Below are positions 31,991-44,555 of a stretch of 64,000 nucleotides of DNA, piece by piece. The notes under the pieces are model-generated. The model was given only the letters and a program-made list of their open reading frames with translations, did not search any database and was not told the DNA's origin. Numbering within the stretch: position 1 is the stretch's first letter; every line of letters starts with the position of its first letter. Source of the DNA: Cricetomys ansorgei (Eukaryota; Chordata; Mammalia; Rodentia; Nesomyidae); NCBI GenBank assembly GCA_026225945.1, contig JAMJFZ010002307.1, positions 5,245,001 to 5,309,000 of the forward strand, read 5' to 3'. The position numbers and the translations under genes were made by a program.

Positions 31991-32444
31991 CAAAGGAGAG
32001 AGGACTATTTTAGAAAATTAGCTGGAGTAACCGAATGATTATGTGTGCCAGTTTAGAGTATGGCCTGTTTGGAGTCTGTGGGTCATCTTGGAATGATGCT
32101 GAGTCCTGTCCTCTTAGATTTTCTGTAGTCTCTTAATGCCATTGGGAAGTTTCTAGTAAAATGAGAAGCTTTTAAGATTTCACTCTAATTTGGTTCTGTT
32201 GGAAGCTGTGTGACTGTAAGTCAATTGCTTAGCTTCTCTGTTCCTTTACCTCATCATTTGGCGTTGTGAATTTATGATAACAGTTAAGTCAGAAGCTGAC
32301 AGAGAAGCCAGGGCCGTTCTTACCTGGATGACTAACAGGAGGTCTGGCTCTACCTTGAAAGAGCCTTTATTTTGGGGCCTTGGAGACTCAGCTTCAGATT
32401 CTTGTTCTGTTACTAACTTGAGTTGTTACCTTCAATGGTTTATT
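31991..32444. other. Intron, nothing recognised
   Basis: No repeat or exon seen. Confidence 0.45.
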
Positions 32445-32575
32445 TGTTTGTTCAGGCAGGTTCTAATGTAGCCCAGGCTGGCCTTGAGTTCATGTGTATA
32501 GGAAGCTAGCCCCGAACTCCCGATCCTCCTACTTCTACTTCCCTCCCAAGTGCTGGGATTTCAAGTGATTCATTT
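32445..32575 (-). repeat. B1-like SINE, diverged
   Basis: 'gtagcccaggctggccttga' and 'caagtgctgggatttcaagt'. Confidence 0.7.
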
Positions 32576-32957
32576 AGTCTTTTTGGATCTTGACTGCTGG
32601 TATTCAGTAACCTTGAAGGGTTATGTGCTGAATAATCAGTAATTATTCATCCACAGCGAGGAGAAAAGTCATGTCTAGGGGCGCATTCTATGCCTATAAT
32701 TGTCCCTTCAGTGAAGTACAGTGGTAATGGACTCTGACGTCCGTACTTGGTACTGAGGTAGTTGTACTGTGGCTTGTGGCCTGTGGAGGAAGACAGCAGA
32801 CCTTGTGTAAGTCATTGGCCATTTGTTCACCAGCCAAGCCTCCTTCAGGGTGCTCCTTATGGTCCAGTGGGGGGGGGGGCTGTACAAAGAATCAAAATGG
32901 GGTCCCTACTTTATAAAGTATGAAGTCTAGTAACGTCGGCTACATCGATGAGAAATT
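32576..32957. other. Intron; contains a G run
   Basis: Ten consecutive G at about 32870-32879; otherwise nothing recognised. Confidence 0.5.
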
Positions 32958-33060
32958 GGATCCTGAGCCCAGCTGTGAACACCTGTAATTCCAGCACTCT
33001 GGAGGATTGTCCTGAGTTTGACACCAGCCTGGGCTATATAGTAAGACCCTGTCTAAACTT
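32958..33060 (+). repeat. B1-like SINE
   Basis: 'gtgaacacctgtaattccag', 'gacaccagcctgggctatat', 'gtaagaccctgtctaaact'. Confidence 0.7.
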
Positions 33061-33295
33061 TTCTCCCCTCCCGTAACGACAACAGTAGCAGCAGCAGCAA
33101 CAACACAACAACATTTTAAATTTAAAAAGAAATTAGCTAATGTAGTGCCCCAAGGTACACAGTCTGTCGCTTCGCTTTGGGTAATTATAATAATCTTGAA
33201 GCGGTTGATTGATTTCTCTGTCTAGGGACCATCTTCCCATTGTGTCACCGAAAGAAAAGCTGCCCAGACTGAAGGGCTGAGTATGGAAGAAGCAG

Positions 33296-33440
33296 GAGGT
33301 GGGGGTTTAGACGTGCTGGGAGGGTTTCAGCCATGTTGGAGAGCATTCATATGTGCTGGGGGGATTTAGACGTGCAGGGGGGAGGTTCAGACTGCTGGAG
33401 CAGGGTTCAGACATGCTGGGGAGGATTCAGATGTGCACGA
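33296..33440 (+). repeat. Degenerate ~25-35-bp G-rich tandem repeat
   Basis: Five or six loose copies of a unit with 'ttcagacatgctgggga' / 'tttagacgtgctgggag' variants. Old and diverged. Confidence 0.65.
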
Positions 33441-34048
33441 CTTTCCCTTCTCACCAGCTGAACTCCCTTCTCAAGCCTTCCAAGTGGCCGTGCCAAGAAT
33501 AGGCTGATTTGAAGGAAGCACTTGTTTTAGTGATTTGATTGATACGAGAAATATATACATGATTTCACACTCATTTAAGCATTTCATAGTGTTATTACCT
33601 GATTTTTGGAAATAATGTACATTTAACAGAAAACGGTTTACAATTCAGCAAAAAGGAGAAAAACATCTTCATGCTATTAGTGGAACTCGGTGCAAACACA
33701 TTAGTTTGCATGTTTTCCTTACTCAGCTGAGTATATTTTGTAGACTTAGTTTTATTTCCTTCTTGATTCACTCAAAATCATACTATTGGCATTTTCTCGT
33801 GTAATTATTATTTTCAAAATTGTGATAATATGGCTTTAGGATTTTTATTTTTGAAAAAGAAATACACTTATTGCTACTTTTGTTGTTGTCTTCAGCACGT
33901 TACAATTTTAGAGCAGCTTGCTTTCATAAAAGACAATTCATGCTGCTGGAAAAATTGTATATTGACCCTTTAAAATTGTTTTCTCTGTGTATTTGGTGAG
34001 CGGTTGTATACACAGGAAAGTAAAAAGTCCCTTCAGGGAATTCTGCTC
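33441..34048. other. Intron, nothing recognised
   Basis: AT-rich; no SINE or exon seen. Confidence 0.45.
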
Positions 34049-34240
34049 TGTGGCTGAGGAAATGGCTCAGTAGCAGAGTGCTCGTCCAGCACCTGCGAAG
34101 TCTGGGTTGGGACCCAGTGCTGCATAAGCAGGCTATATGGACAGGGCCATCATCCCAGCACCTGGGTGATAGAGGCAGGAGAGTCAGGAGCTCAAGATCA
34201 TTAGAGTTGGCCTGGGATGAAACCCTGTCTCAAAAAAAAA
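34049..34240 (+). repeat. B4 composite SINE
   Basis: ID-like head 'gaggaaatggctcagtagca' followed by B1-like 'gccatcatcccagcacctgg' and 'gaaaccctgtctcaaaaaaa'. Confidence 0.85.
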
Positions 34241-35796
34241 CGTTCTGCTTTGAAATGGTAAATGCGTCACTGCTTTTATTTGTAAAGTAAGTGGCACACA
34301 GCAAGCTTGGCTGGCGATGCCCTCTCAGAGGTCCATGCTTCCGTGTGTAAATAAAACACCTTGATCTTGAGCATCTGTTAGTGATATTTTTCTGTAAAAG
34401 CATCTCCAGTTGGCATCTTTCTTTGTTCATGAGACAGGATGCTGTGGTCCTTCCCGGCCAGGGTTTCAGTGACCTGTGAGGGAGAGGCAGAGTAGAGGAA
34501 ATAACAAGAATAAAACCACACCTCTTATGGACGGGACAAACTTCTCTCTTGATTCCAACGCTTCCGACCTACTTCTACTCCTATTCCTATTCCTCCTCTT
34601 CTGTTCTTCTACTGTTCCTTCTCTTCCTCCTCTGCCTTTTCATCCTTCTACTCCTTCTTTTCCTACTCCTCTTCTACTCACGCCGTCTGTCTGTTTTCCC
34701 ATGTATCTTATATATATTTTAGACAAAGCCCCCCATGGGGAAAGATCGCATTACAATCACATCTTAACCATAAACTTTAACTTCATGTAATGATTACAGG
34801 TTTTACATTTCAGTGATTACAAGTTCCATATCTTTAAAAAACAAGTTATCTTAAAGCCCACACCCGAACACCTAGTTTTCCATATGTATTTTTTCACAGT
34901 ACATCTATATTCTAGAAGCAATAGTTTTCCCATTATAAATTAACAGAGTTTTATCAAGCCAACTAATTTCACAGCCAGCTTCTATTGCAATTGGCAGTTG
35001 CTAGGGAACGAGTACACGTCATAGTATCCTATTATACACAATTTTTACTTAGTTAACACAGTGAAACAAGTTATTATAACTGAAAGACTTTAAGTCAGGG
35101 GTCTTTTTGCTTTTCTTAGGTAAAAGGAAAGTCTGCTGCACAGCTCTATATCCTCAAGGCACACCCAAAACTCATCAGTAAACTTTTGATTATAGAGACC
35201 AGGAAAGAGTCGATTTTATCTGTGGTCAAGGAAGTTCATGCCTAACAATGGGCACTGAAAGTCATTTGTTGTTACTTGATCATGGGTCTGTTTTTCACAG
35301 GTGAAACGCATGGGCCCTAGCAATTAAGCTTTCTTTGTCTTAGCTTTTCTAAACCTGACCAAACAAGTCCCTAGCAAAAATATGTTTTCTTCTTAAGTTA
35401 ATAATTCTAAGGCAGCTGGCAAAACATCCTAATTTAACCTTGTAACTATGTGTGTGAAAAGCACCTACTGTTCTTAGCTATATATGTTTTTAGTTATTCT
35501 TTCTGGAGTTTCAATAGAATCACCAATTCAACTGAGTGGTACTGCCTTGCCCAAATGGTATTTCTCGAGGGAAAATCATTACCGTTGTTATATGTGCTAG
35601 CAATATTGCCCAGTGAGGGGCTAGAGACCCCCATAGAACTTTCATACCACAAGAGAGAGGGGGAGACCACGGTAGCAACAAGCATGAATCAAGCCCAGCA
35701 GTAGCAAAGGGCATTCAGGAGACAATCTCCCGAGAGGCCAAGGTAAAAACCTACTGTCACCCTGCTAAACACTAGGATGTCTTCCTGACACTTCAG
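34241..35796. other. Intron; CT-rich low complexity at 34560-34690
   Basis: The pyrimidine tract has irregular CCTATT/CTTCTA units. The remainder is unique-looking. Confidence 0.5.
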
Positions 35797-35905
35797 CAAC
35801 AGGGTCTCACTCTGTAGCCCAGGCTGCCCCTCACCACAGTCCTCCTGCCTCAGCTGCCCAAGCACTGGGGTCACAGGTGTGAGCCGCCTTAGCTGGCTAA
35901 GAATT
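35797..35905 (-). repeat. B1-like SINE, diverged
   Basis: 'cagggtctcactctgtagcc', 'agtcctcctgcctcagctgc', 'gtcacaggtgtgagccgcct'. Confidence 0.7.
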
Positions 35906-36311
35906 AATATCTTGGCAGTGCTATTCCTGCCATCAGCTCTTGAGCTCAAGAGCAACTGTGTGGCTGCTCCTGGAATGTCTTTGACTTTGGCCAAGGACAC
36001 TTTGGGTTTTTCTCTCTTTGAAAAGTTTGGTTGCATAAGTTGCGGACACACAGTGACTGATAGGAGGATGAAACTCCCTGCAGACGAGTTTTCAAGAGGT
36101 CAGAGCTGCTAAGAAAGCTTTCTGTTACATTGGATCTGCGCCTGGCACTGGCCCCTCCCCGCGGAGACTCTGCTACCAGGCCTTTATTTGAGGCAGCGGC
36201 ACACGTGGCTCTCTCTCCCAATTTCCCTCTCCATCCCAGTACAGAGGATAATTAACACCAGTTCCACCAACAGGAAGAAATCAGTGTCTTATCAAACCCA
36301 CCACTTCCTCC
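35906..36311. other. Intron, nothing recognised
   Basis: Slight CpG enrichment at 36130-36210. Confidence 0.45.
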
Positions 36312-36394
36312 TTTCCTTCCTTCCTTCCTTCCTTCCTTCCTTCCTTCCTTCCTTCCTTCCTTCCTTCCTTCCTTCCTTCCTTCCTTCCTTTCCT
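36312..36394 (+). repeat. (CCTT)n microsatellite
   Basis: About 20 CCTT units without interruption. Confidence 0.98.
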
Positions 36395-36991
36395 GGGTCC
36401 TAAGCAATTAAATTAGACTGTAATATAAAAAGAAAGGTCACCTTACTTCAAACTGAGGTTGAGTTGTCAAACAAGAGAAAAGTAGCTCAGATGAAATAGA
36501 AACATTGTAAATCTTACTTGCGGTTTCAGGAATCACGTTGTGTGGAGAGTAATTGTGCAGGAAGATAAGGTTGGGTCACGAAGGGACAGAAAGCCCAGGA
36601 TGACCTTCAGTTGGGTCAGCATTTGGTGGCTGTATGCTGCATGTGAGAGGTCATTGGCCACCTCTGTCATTGTCCTGTGTGAAATGGCTGGCTACATTGT
36701 CCCCTTTAGTTTTTTGGGGTCAGTGTTCAGAGCTGTTTACCCGTCTCACACACTACATCCTAGTCTTATTAAATGTGTAATGAGGATTTGTGAGATGGAT
36801 AGAAATGAGATTGTCTTAGTAGCCAATGGACAGCTGTCTGGGTACCTGTGAGGCAGGGTTCCAGTGATGATGTAACAGAAATTTATGTAATGATGTAACA
36901 AATATTTATGCCAACTCACTTACTTGGAGAAAAGTATCTCTAGTCCCATAGGACTGGAATTCTCCAGTATTCTCCAGTCCCACAACTGTGT
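36395..36991. other. Intron, nothing recognised
   Basis: A short duplication 'atgatgtaacaaatatttatg'-like near 36865-36912; nothing else. Confidence 0.45.
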
Positions 36992-37480
36992 TGTTTTTTT
37001 TTTGAGACAGATTTACTATGCAACCCAGACTGGCCTGGGTCATCTCCCTGCTTCTGTCTCCTGAGAGCTGAGATTACAAATATGGGCTATCACACCTAAC
37101 CTTTTTTTTTTTTTTTTGAGATAGGGTACTATGCAGTCCAGAATGGTCTCAAATGAACTCATTATGTTGCCAAGGATGGCTTTGAACTCCTGCTCCTCCT
37201 GCGTCTGCCTCCTGAGTTGCTCTCTATCCTGGGAGCTGGGAATGGGAGAAGCTGAATTTGGAGTAAAAACAAAAACATCATGCTCTTTCTCACTCCATTT
37301 TTGAGACAGGGTTTCCTGAAGTCTGGACTGGCCTTGAATTCTAGTCTCATTACTTGTAGCCCTACTATGTAGCTTCTGACTACCAACTAGCCAAGGGTGA
37401 CTTTGAATTCCTAATTCTCCTGCCTCCACCTCCTGAGTGTCGGAATTACAGGTGTGCACCACCATGTCTGTCTGGCTTAT
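36992..37480 (-). repeat. Cluster of three B1-like SINE fragments
   Basis: Three successive minus-strand starts: 'tttgagacagatttactatg' (37000), 'tttgagatagggtactatgc' (37116) and 'tttttgagacagggtttcct' (37300), the last ending 'ttacaggtgtgcaccaccat'. Confidence 0.75.
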
Positions 37481-37539
37481 ATTTTCTCAATAACGGCTCC
37501 ACTGTGCTGTGTCACAGAACTTTTCCTGGGGAGACACAA

Positions 37540-38080
37540 TACATGACTACTCATCCCAGATGGGGAGCCCACAATAGACCAAAGTATGGGTACCCACCAA
37601 AGTCCAACTTGGTGAACCATGAGTTTTATTGGGGTTACTTCCAGGAATATGGGAGAGGGGTTACTTCCAGGAATATGGGAGAGGGGTTACTTCCAAGAAT
37701 ATGGGAGAGGGGTTACTTCCAGGAATATGGGAGAGGGGTTACTTCCAGGAATATGGGAGAGGGGTTACTTACAGGAGCAGAAACGACTCAAAGACAGTTG
37801 CATCAGCAAAACCCACCCCAGCACCAGTGACAGCTCACAAAGTTTGGAAACCTGGAATGCAGTGCACAGCCCTCAGGCAGCTCAACAGGATGGAAAGCGT
37901 CCTTTCCAGGTGATTCTGCTCTAATCCTCTTGCAGACGGCTGGGATGATTTTTCTTCTCCCAGGCACCTGTCCAGTCTAAGGGTCTTCTTTGTAGTTCGG
38001 CTTCCCTCTTAGAGAGGGACTCTCAGTTTTTATTGACGAACCTGGCGGCGAGTGAATCTGTTCATTTTTAGGAACTTACT
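37540..38080 (+). repeat. Interspersed rodent repeat carrying a 26-bp array
   Basis: 'caccaaagtccaacttggtg' and 'gagttttattggggttactt', then the array, then 'gactcaaagacagttgcatc' and 'gacagctcacaaagtttgg' resemble a common rodent repeat whose name I cannot assign. Confidence 0.5.
37631..37770 (+). repeat. 26-bp minisatellite (about 5.4 copies)
   Basis: TTACTTCC recurs at 37635, 37661, 37687, 37713, 37739 and 37765, exactly 26 bp apart, with one or two substitutions overall. Open in all three forward frames, giving three overlapping chance frames. Confidence 0.97.
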
Positions 38081-39934
38081 GAAGTTTTGAGTTGTTTGCC
38101 TTCCCCTTTTAAGGAGTTTCCCTGCAGGATGGAATGTCTTAATATTCAACGGTCTCCCAGAGGCAGCTATTATACAACACTACACCATCTCCAGTGTCCC
38201 TCCTCGCCCCGACTCACACCTTACTTGTCTGCTCTGATAGGTCTCTGACAGCCTTGATCCACATTGATTTGAGCACTGCTCTGGGCTGAGCTCCTCCTTC
38301 ATCTGTTCACAACCAGGCTTCTTAGGTGGAATCTTAAGGCACACCACCCACAAGGCCAGGAGCATCATCTCAGCTTGTCACTGCCCTACCCCCAGTCGCC
38401 TGTACCATCTCTTTTGCCCCCTGTCCCTTCTTCCCAGCCCAGGAACAGTGTATTGATCTGTGGAAGGAATATCTGTCTGTGCTCCTTGCTGTAGACTCCC
38501 CTGATGTTCACTATAATTGATTTGGAGGATCCCATACATCTCTTCCCTGTTTATCAAGGAAGAAAAACCACCTACTTCTCAATCTTTCTCCATGTCAGTG
38601 TGGGGTGCTGGGCAGTCCGCTTCTCTGCCTTGGCTCAAGAGGGAGCTGGCCTCCAAACCCGATGGTGTTCTGAAACTGAAAACCCAGGGTGGTTTCTGTG
38701 GGAACTTGGCTTCAGTTTCCAGAGTAGAGGCAAGAACCTCATATTTTGATACAGTTATGTTCTGAATAGGCTGTTGTACCCTCAATCCCAGTCATTCTGA
38801 TACCAAGCCTCATACGTGGGAGGCAAGCACACAGACATATCCTAAGCGAACAGTGTGACGCTCTGCTCCCTCTCTCTCCTCTTTCCTTTCTGTGATTGTA
38901 TCTTGCCTCATGGCATCTCCTACTGCCATCTCTTTCCTGCTTCTTCTCCTCAGGAGCTCAGGAGTAGGCCATCTCTCCTGATCAACTGGAGAGCAATGGC
39001 GAATCTGAGTTCTCTGCTCCTCAGTGAGTCCCTCTCCCTCCAAATGTTCCCCTTGCATTGGCTGTGCTGAGTTATGTTTGCAGCAGGGCTAGCCTAACTT
39101 CTCCGCAGAAGCCCTCCTGAAGGAGAGGGCCTGGCCACGCAGCCAGAACTCACTCACCTCTGGCATCTCCAGCATGAACCCCACTGAAAATGCTGTGACA
39201 AAACCAAAGACCCAGAAAAGAATCTGTGAGATGGCTCCTAGCGTGTCAGGTTCCAAGATTTATCACTTGTACGGAGTCCAAAAACTTTTAAAATAGAGAT
39301 GCAATATGGGAAATTAAGTTCAGATTTAATTAACATTTACCGAGCCCCAGTTACATGTAAGCACCATGCTAACATGCTGTTTCTGCAATGTGTTGGTTGA
39401 TCTAACCCGAGATTTTAAGCTTAGTTTTGCAGACAATGATATTTCTAGTAATATAGTTGTTTATTTTGCAGTTGCTGGATGTCAGTGCTGTTTTAAGCAT
39501 TATATGTAGTATTATATTTAAAATCTCAAGAAGTTTTAAGCGTGATATGCAGTGTTACATTTAACAATCTCGAGCACTGAGAGGGGAGCATATTATTGCC
39601 CTTCTTCTACAGAGAAACAGACTCTGACTATTTGCCCAAGATGGTCCCTGGTGGTACTGACCAGCATGCAGAGAATGCTCCGTGTCCCTCCCTCTGATAA
39701 GTTCTGGATGGATGCTGACACCATCCTGGTGGTCCTGGAAGATGGACCTGTTATTGATGGAGAGACTGAAGCCCAAGAAACTTAAAGAACTTAGCTAAGG
39801 TTATGCTCCTGGTAAATGGCCTTTCTTGAGGGCCTGGGAACTTCCTTTTTTGCAGGCAGGCCAGTGTTTAATCTTCACGCTGAGGATTTCAGTTAAAGTC
39901 TGGTAATTCTTCTGTTGCAGTCTTGTTTCTATTT
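38081..39934. other. Intron, nothing recognised
   Basis: About 1.85 kb without recognisable repeats; small frames only. Confidence 0.45.
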
Positions 39935-40075
39935 TTTCTTTTGAGATAGGGTCTCACTTGGTAGCCTAGGCTGGTCTATTGCTCACCATGTAACCCAAGT
40001 TGGCTCAATCCTTTCAACCCTAGTGTCTCCGAGTGCTGGGATCCCAGGCGTGAGCACCACACCAGCTGCCACACA
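39935..40075 (-). repeat. B1-like SINE, diverged
   Basis: 'gagatagggtctcacttggt' and 'gagtgctgggatcccaggcg'. Confidence 0.7.
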
Positions 40076-40867
40076 CCTCACCCAGAGGGTGAGTCTCAGG
40101 TGGTGGAGCCTCAGTCCAGGAAGGTGTGTTAACACCCACACATCCCTTTTCACCTTTTCTAAAGGTGGGATTTTTGTTGCTACCCCTCCTCAAGGGTTCT
40201 ACACATAAAGCCAAAGCCATGAGCCTTCACCAGGGGAGGAAGGGGCTGACCCCCTCCTCCTGCATCTGTCTGATGTCTCTGGTTGGCACTCAGTGAATAA
40301 CTTATTTGTTCCCCTAAATGTTCCTCTGACCTGGCCTCCTTGCCTCCTGCTTTTGGCATCTGTGAGACGTGTGCCACAGAAATACATTATTAACTGTGCT
40401 GTGGTCCCAGGGCTGCAGCCTGTGCTCCTGGGAGAAGCAGGAGCAGGACAATCAACACAGAGAGGTTCTGTGCTGTGTGTGAAAGCATAGCTTCTCTCAT
40501 GCCACTGTGCTGTGGGAATCCCCAGGGACATTCCTTCTGACTTGAGACCCTGTGTCTGAAGTGTCTGTGTGTGATGCTTTGTGTTACTCAGGAAGATAAC
40601 TTAGAGGCGTGTAAAATAAAATCATGTATTTTTATTCCAGAACTAAAGCTTTCTGGAAGGGTGTTAGGCAATAAAGAAGCTACCTGAGGTCTTAGGCCCT
40701 ACAGATCAGTAACAGGGCTTCATGTGTGTCCTTCTGGGTAGGTCTTCTCTAGCACATGATATTATTCAAGCTAGGGTACTTGAGGGGAAACCTATAATTT
40801 TACCAGGACTAGTGCATGAGTGAGGGCTATTTTAAGCACACAGGGCTGTGTGATCCTCTTCCTGCAG
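40076..40867. other. Intron, nothing recognised
   Basis: No repeat or exon seen. Confidence 0.45.
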
Positions 40868-41290
40868 ACGAGCGTACATGTCTGTATCACCCGCATCTGT
40901 GTCTCTCATCATCATGTCAGCCAATCTATTCCAGCATCGTCCGAATCCATCATCTAGTCTGTCGTCTATCCGATATCTGTCTAGCATCTGTTAATAAATT
41001 TTCTATCTGTATCTGGCATCTATTTCTATCACTATCTAATATCTATCCGTTCCCTCTAGCACCCATTTATCTATTTCCTATCATTTATCTAATTATCTAT
41101 CATCTACCTATCACTTGTCATCCATCTTTAATTGATTAATCATCTACCAATCGTTTATCATCTGTAATTTATCATCTGCCAATTATCCGTCATTTGTCAT
41201 CCACAAGCTATCATTTATCAGATAGCATATATTTATCAGCTACTATCTGTCAGTCGGTCTGTCTGTCTATCTGTGATCTATCGATCGTGT
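40868..41290 (+). repeat. Degenerate ATCT/ATCA low-complexity array
   Basis: Irregular (T)ATCTATC, ATCATC and TGTCTGTC units over ~420 bp. An old, decayed tetranucleotide array. Confidence 0.85.
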
Positions 41291-42159
41291 GTCTGTCATT
41301 TATCCCATATACTGATGCACAGACCCCAGGCTGACTCGCAGTTTCCCAGAGTCCCCCCTCCTTGGTACTCACGCTCTGTATTGTCCTCTCTCATTTTGAG
41401 TGTGGGCTGCACTTAGTGACTCACTTCTAAAATAGACCAGAATACTGCAGCGATGATGGTGCATCACTCTGAGACGGGGTTAAGAGCAGCCCATGGCTTC
41501 ATTTGGATGTCCTCTTTCTCTCTGTTGGATCATTGCCCTGCTGTAGGGGACATCCAGGCAGCCTGTGGAGAAGCCTGTGCAGTAAGAAACTGAGGTCTGG
41601 TCAACAGCCAGGGAGGAACTGAGGCCAGCAGCAGTCCTGGACAGGAGCCGGTTTCTGCAGCCCCAGCTGACAGCTTGACTGCAATTTCCAGAAAGAACAG
41701 GAGTTAGAACCATGCAGCTGAGATACTCCTGATCCAGAACAGAGGAGAGAATACAAGCTACGACTGTGCAGCTGAGATACTCCTGATCCAGAACAGAGAG
41801 GACAGGAATCAATGCTAAAATTGGGGATAATTTATTACACACCTCAGACAACAGTTGCTAAACAGTTACTATTGTGCTATTGGAATAAATAACGAAAACA
41901 TATGTATTAAATATCAAAGCATGCAGCCAATCATTTTGACTGTGGCCTTTCTTCTCCCATGACTCTGCTTTCATCAGTATCTTACTCAGCATGCATGTTA
42001 CAGAGTGTATCCAGGACAGATGTTTTCCCAGTGATTTTTCTTTGACCGTTCTTGTGTCTATGTGATTTTTTTTCTATAAAGACTTTAAAAATCATCAGAA
42101 AATTGGTGACACCAAATTTTAAATTTTAAATATTTGAAAATCATTTACTTTTCTTATTT
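41291..42159. other. Intron with a 31-bp direct duplication
   Basis: A 31-bp segment beginning GCAGCTGAGATACTCC at 41714 recurs exactly at 41768 (54-bp offset). Otherwise nothing recognised. Confidence 0.7.
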
Positions 42160-42335
42160 TAAATGGTATATCTGCATATGGGTATATGTTCATGAGGGCA
42201 GGTGCCCACAGAGGCCAGAAGCCTCAAATTGCCTGGATCTGGAGGCCTGGCCTGGGTTCTGAAAACTAAACTCAGGTTCTTTGCATGAACATTCTAAGCT
42301 TTTAACTGTGTCCCCTCTCTCCTATGACTTTTAAA
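42160..42335 (-). repeat. B3/B2-family SINE, diverged
   Basis: 'ggtgcccacagaggccagaa' and 'actcaggttctttgcatgaa' in minus-strand order. Confidence 0.65.
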
Positions 42336-42659
42336 CCCTGTGAGGCCTGCAGCTCAGGATACTTTCATCTGGTATTTTTGATTCAACTTTTGTGATTGGT
42401 ATGTGTTCTGTTGCTGATACAGTAAGCTGGCAGCCTGACCCCACTATTCAGTTTGGCAGCATCACTAGAACAAACCCAAACCCAAAGTGCCCCCCACCCA
42501 GTGCTGATCTGAAATGGCAAGTCTGCCTGTATTCGACAGTCCTCTGTGCGTGGGTCTGATTTGGAAACCCTACTTTTCTTCCTTGGGTTTCTTCCTATTT
42601 TATACATTCAAAAGTCAGATGTGTTCAGTAACTATAGCTGGACAGTGAGGTCTTAGGGT
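42336..42659. other. Intron, nothing recognised
   Basis: No repeat or exon seen. Confidence 0.45.
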
Positions 42660-42802
42660 TTTGTTGTTTCTTCATTTGGGTAGGTCTGGCTGGCCTGGAA
42701 CTCATTATGTAGAGCAGGTTGGCCTCAAACTCGTGGAAAGTTGCCTGCCTCTGCCTTCCGACTGCTGGGATCAAAGGTGTGCACCACCATACTCAGCTGT
42801 TT
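42660..42802 (-). repeat. B1 SINE
   Basis: 'ctggctggcctggaactcat', 'ctgcctctgccttccgactg', 'caaaggtgtgcaccaccata'. Confidence 0.9.
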
Positions 42803-43549
42803 CATTATCTGATGGGAGATCAGTTACTATTTCTCTGTCAGAATTTTCTTTGATTGTCATAATTTTCTTTTAGGGGCAATTGAGATAGTTTTCAACTTCA
42901 AATGATCTTCACTGACGCTTCTCATATGAATTACATTAATTTATGCATTCCTACTACAAAGTTGAAACCCTGCTTGAGCATAAGATGTATTTAATTAGTA
43001 TTCATTGCTTATTTTATTTCCCTGTATGGAGTATTCAGTATCTTGTTTCTCACAGATCTGCATATTTTTATTGAGATAATGTTTTTAGATATCTCATTCT
43101 CCTGCTACTTCACCACATAGCATCCTATTTTCACTGTAGTGTCTAAGAAGTTATTGTTTATATACAAGAAAGGTATTAATTGTTATGTACATATAGCTCT
43201 CTCACTTCGTCCCTTTCAATTTGCTAGATATATACTGATATATGTTATAGTTTATAAATGGTGACATTTTCCTCCTTCCTTGCATTTCTTTCTTATGCTT
43301 CCCTGTTCTTTAGTGAGTATGAATTTAATGTTTTCTTCTGTGGTTTTCATTGCTGGATTTCTCTACCCTCTCTCTCCTCCTCACTTAACTCTCTAGCTCT
43401 GTGACCTTGAGCCAATGGCTCACCTAGAAAGAAAATAAAGGTTTTGGTGGTAGCAGGGCTGAGCAAGGATTAAGATTCAGGAGTTTCTGCTCCCAGCCCA
43501 CTTTCTAAACATTGCCCCATGCATCCTAAATAGAAAGGATCTGGAGGCC
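42803..43549. other. Intron, nothing recognised
   Basis: AT-rich; no SINE seen. Confidence 0.45.
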
Positions 43550-43740
43550 TTGAGAAGGCTTAGCAGGGAAAAGTCCTTGCAAGGCTGACAACCGGACTTC
43601 AACCCTGCAACCCATGATGGAAAGAGAATTGACTTCCAAATGTTGTCCTTTGTCCTCCACGTGTTTGATATGGCATGCAAGTGCGTGTCTCTCCCCTCTC
43701 CCCCACAAATACAATTAAAAAAGATAAAGAAAATGTGGAA
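43550..43740 (+). repeat. B3A SINE, diverged
   Basis: 'aaaagtccttgcaaggctga', 'atggaaagagaattgacttc', 'gtcctttgtcctccacgtgt' and an A-rich tail. Confidence 0.7.
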
Positions 43741-44254
43741 ACGCCTTTGGATGCTGACTTGCCTCTAGGCTCTTCCTTCCCAAGTCTCTGCGTACTGTTT
43801 GTGGATGCAGTAAAGCCAGTCACCGAGCCTCATCCCAGAATGCACGCTATTTCACCAGCTCTGGAAATCTGCCACTGATTTCATCAGATTGCCATCATGG
43901 TGACCGGAACCATGATGTGGTTAGATTGGCTCTAAGAACCTCAGATCTAAGTGCACCTCTTCGCCACTGTGAGGTGTCTGGGATGTGAGTTTCTTCCCTA
44001 ACTGCTATTTCTGGGCTGTTCTGAAGTTCTCTCTTCCTTCCCTGTGCCACCCGCTCCGGTCGCACTTCTTCTTGTGCTTCTCAACCATAGGGTGGCCAGT
44101 TTGATAGGAAATGAAAGTGAGTGGATCCAGCTTCTGGAAAGGTCATTATTTTAGGAGGGAGCCCCAGAGAGGGAAGACAAATAGCTTAGATGTTTGTGGA
44201 GGAATGGTGAGCAAGAGGCAAGAAGACAGGAAACTCGTCTCTGCTTAAGGCTTG
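43741..44254. other. Intron, nothing recognised
   Basis: No repeat or exon seen. Confidence 0.45.
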
Positions 44255-44555
44255 GTGTGTGGGGCTGGGAAGGCAGTTCTTGGTGAAAGCACTTGCTTTG
44301 CAAATATGAAGAGTGGAACTCTACCCCTAAGACTCCATAAATGCCACAGAAGTGAGGCAGCCCATCTGTAATTTCAGTGCTTGGAAGATAGAGATGGAGG
44401 ACCCCACAACTCCCTGAGCAACATGCTGTGTTTGTGAGATCCAGGTTCAACTGAGAGACCTGCCTTGGTTAATGAGGTCGGGGATGATGTAGGAAGGTCC
44501 CCAACTTTTAACTTCAGGCCTTGACATGTATGTGCATACACCTGTGAACACATGG
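44255..44555 (+). repeat. B2/B3-superfamily SINE (RSINE1-like)
   Basis: 'gctgggaaggcagttcttgg', 'cccatctgtaatttcagtgc', 'gtgagatccaggttcaactg', 'acttcaggccttgacatgta'. Confidence 0.7.

Noticed and set aside
36992..37480. Triple B1-like cluster as a tandem satellite
   Set aside because: The three copies are diverged from each other and have separate tails, so they are independent insertions.
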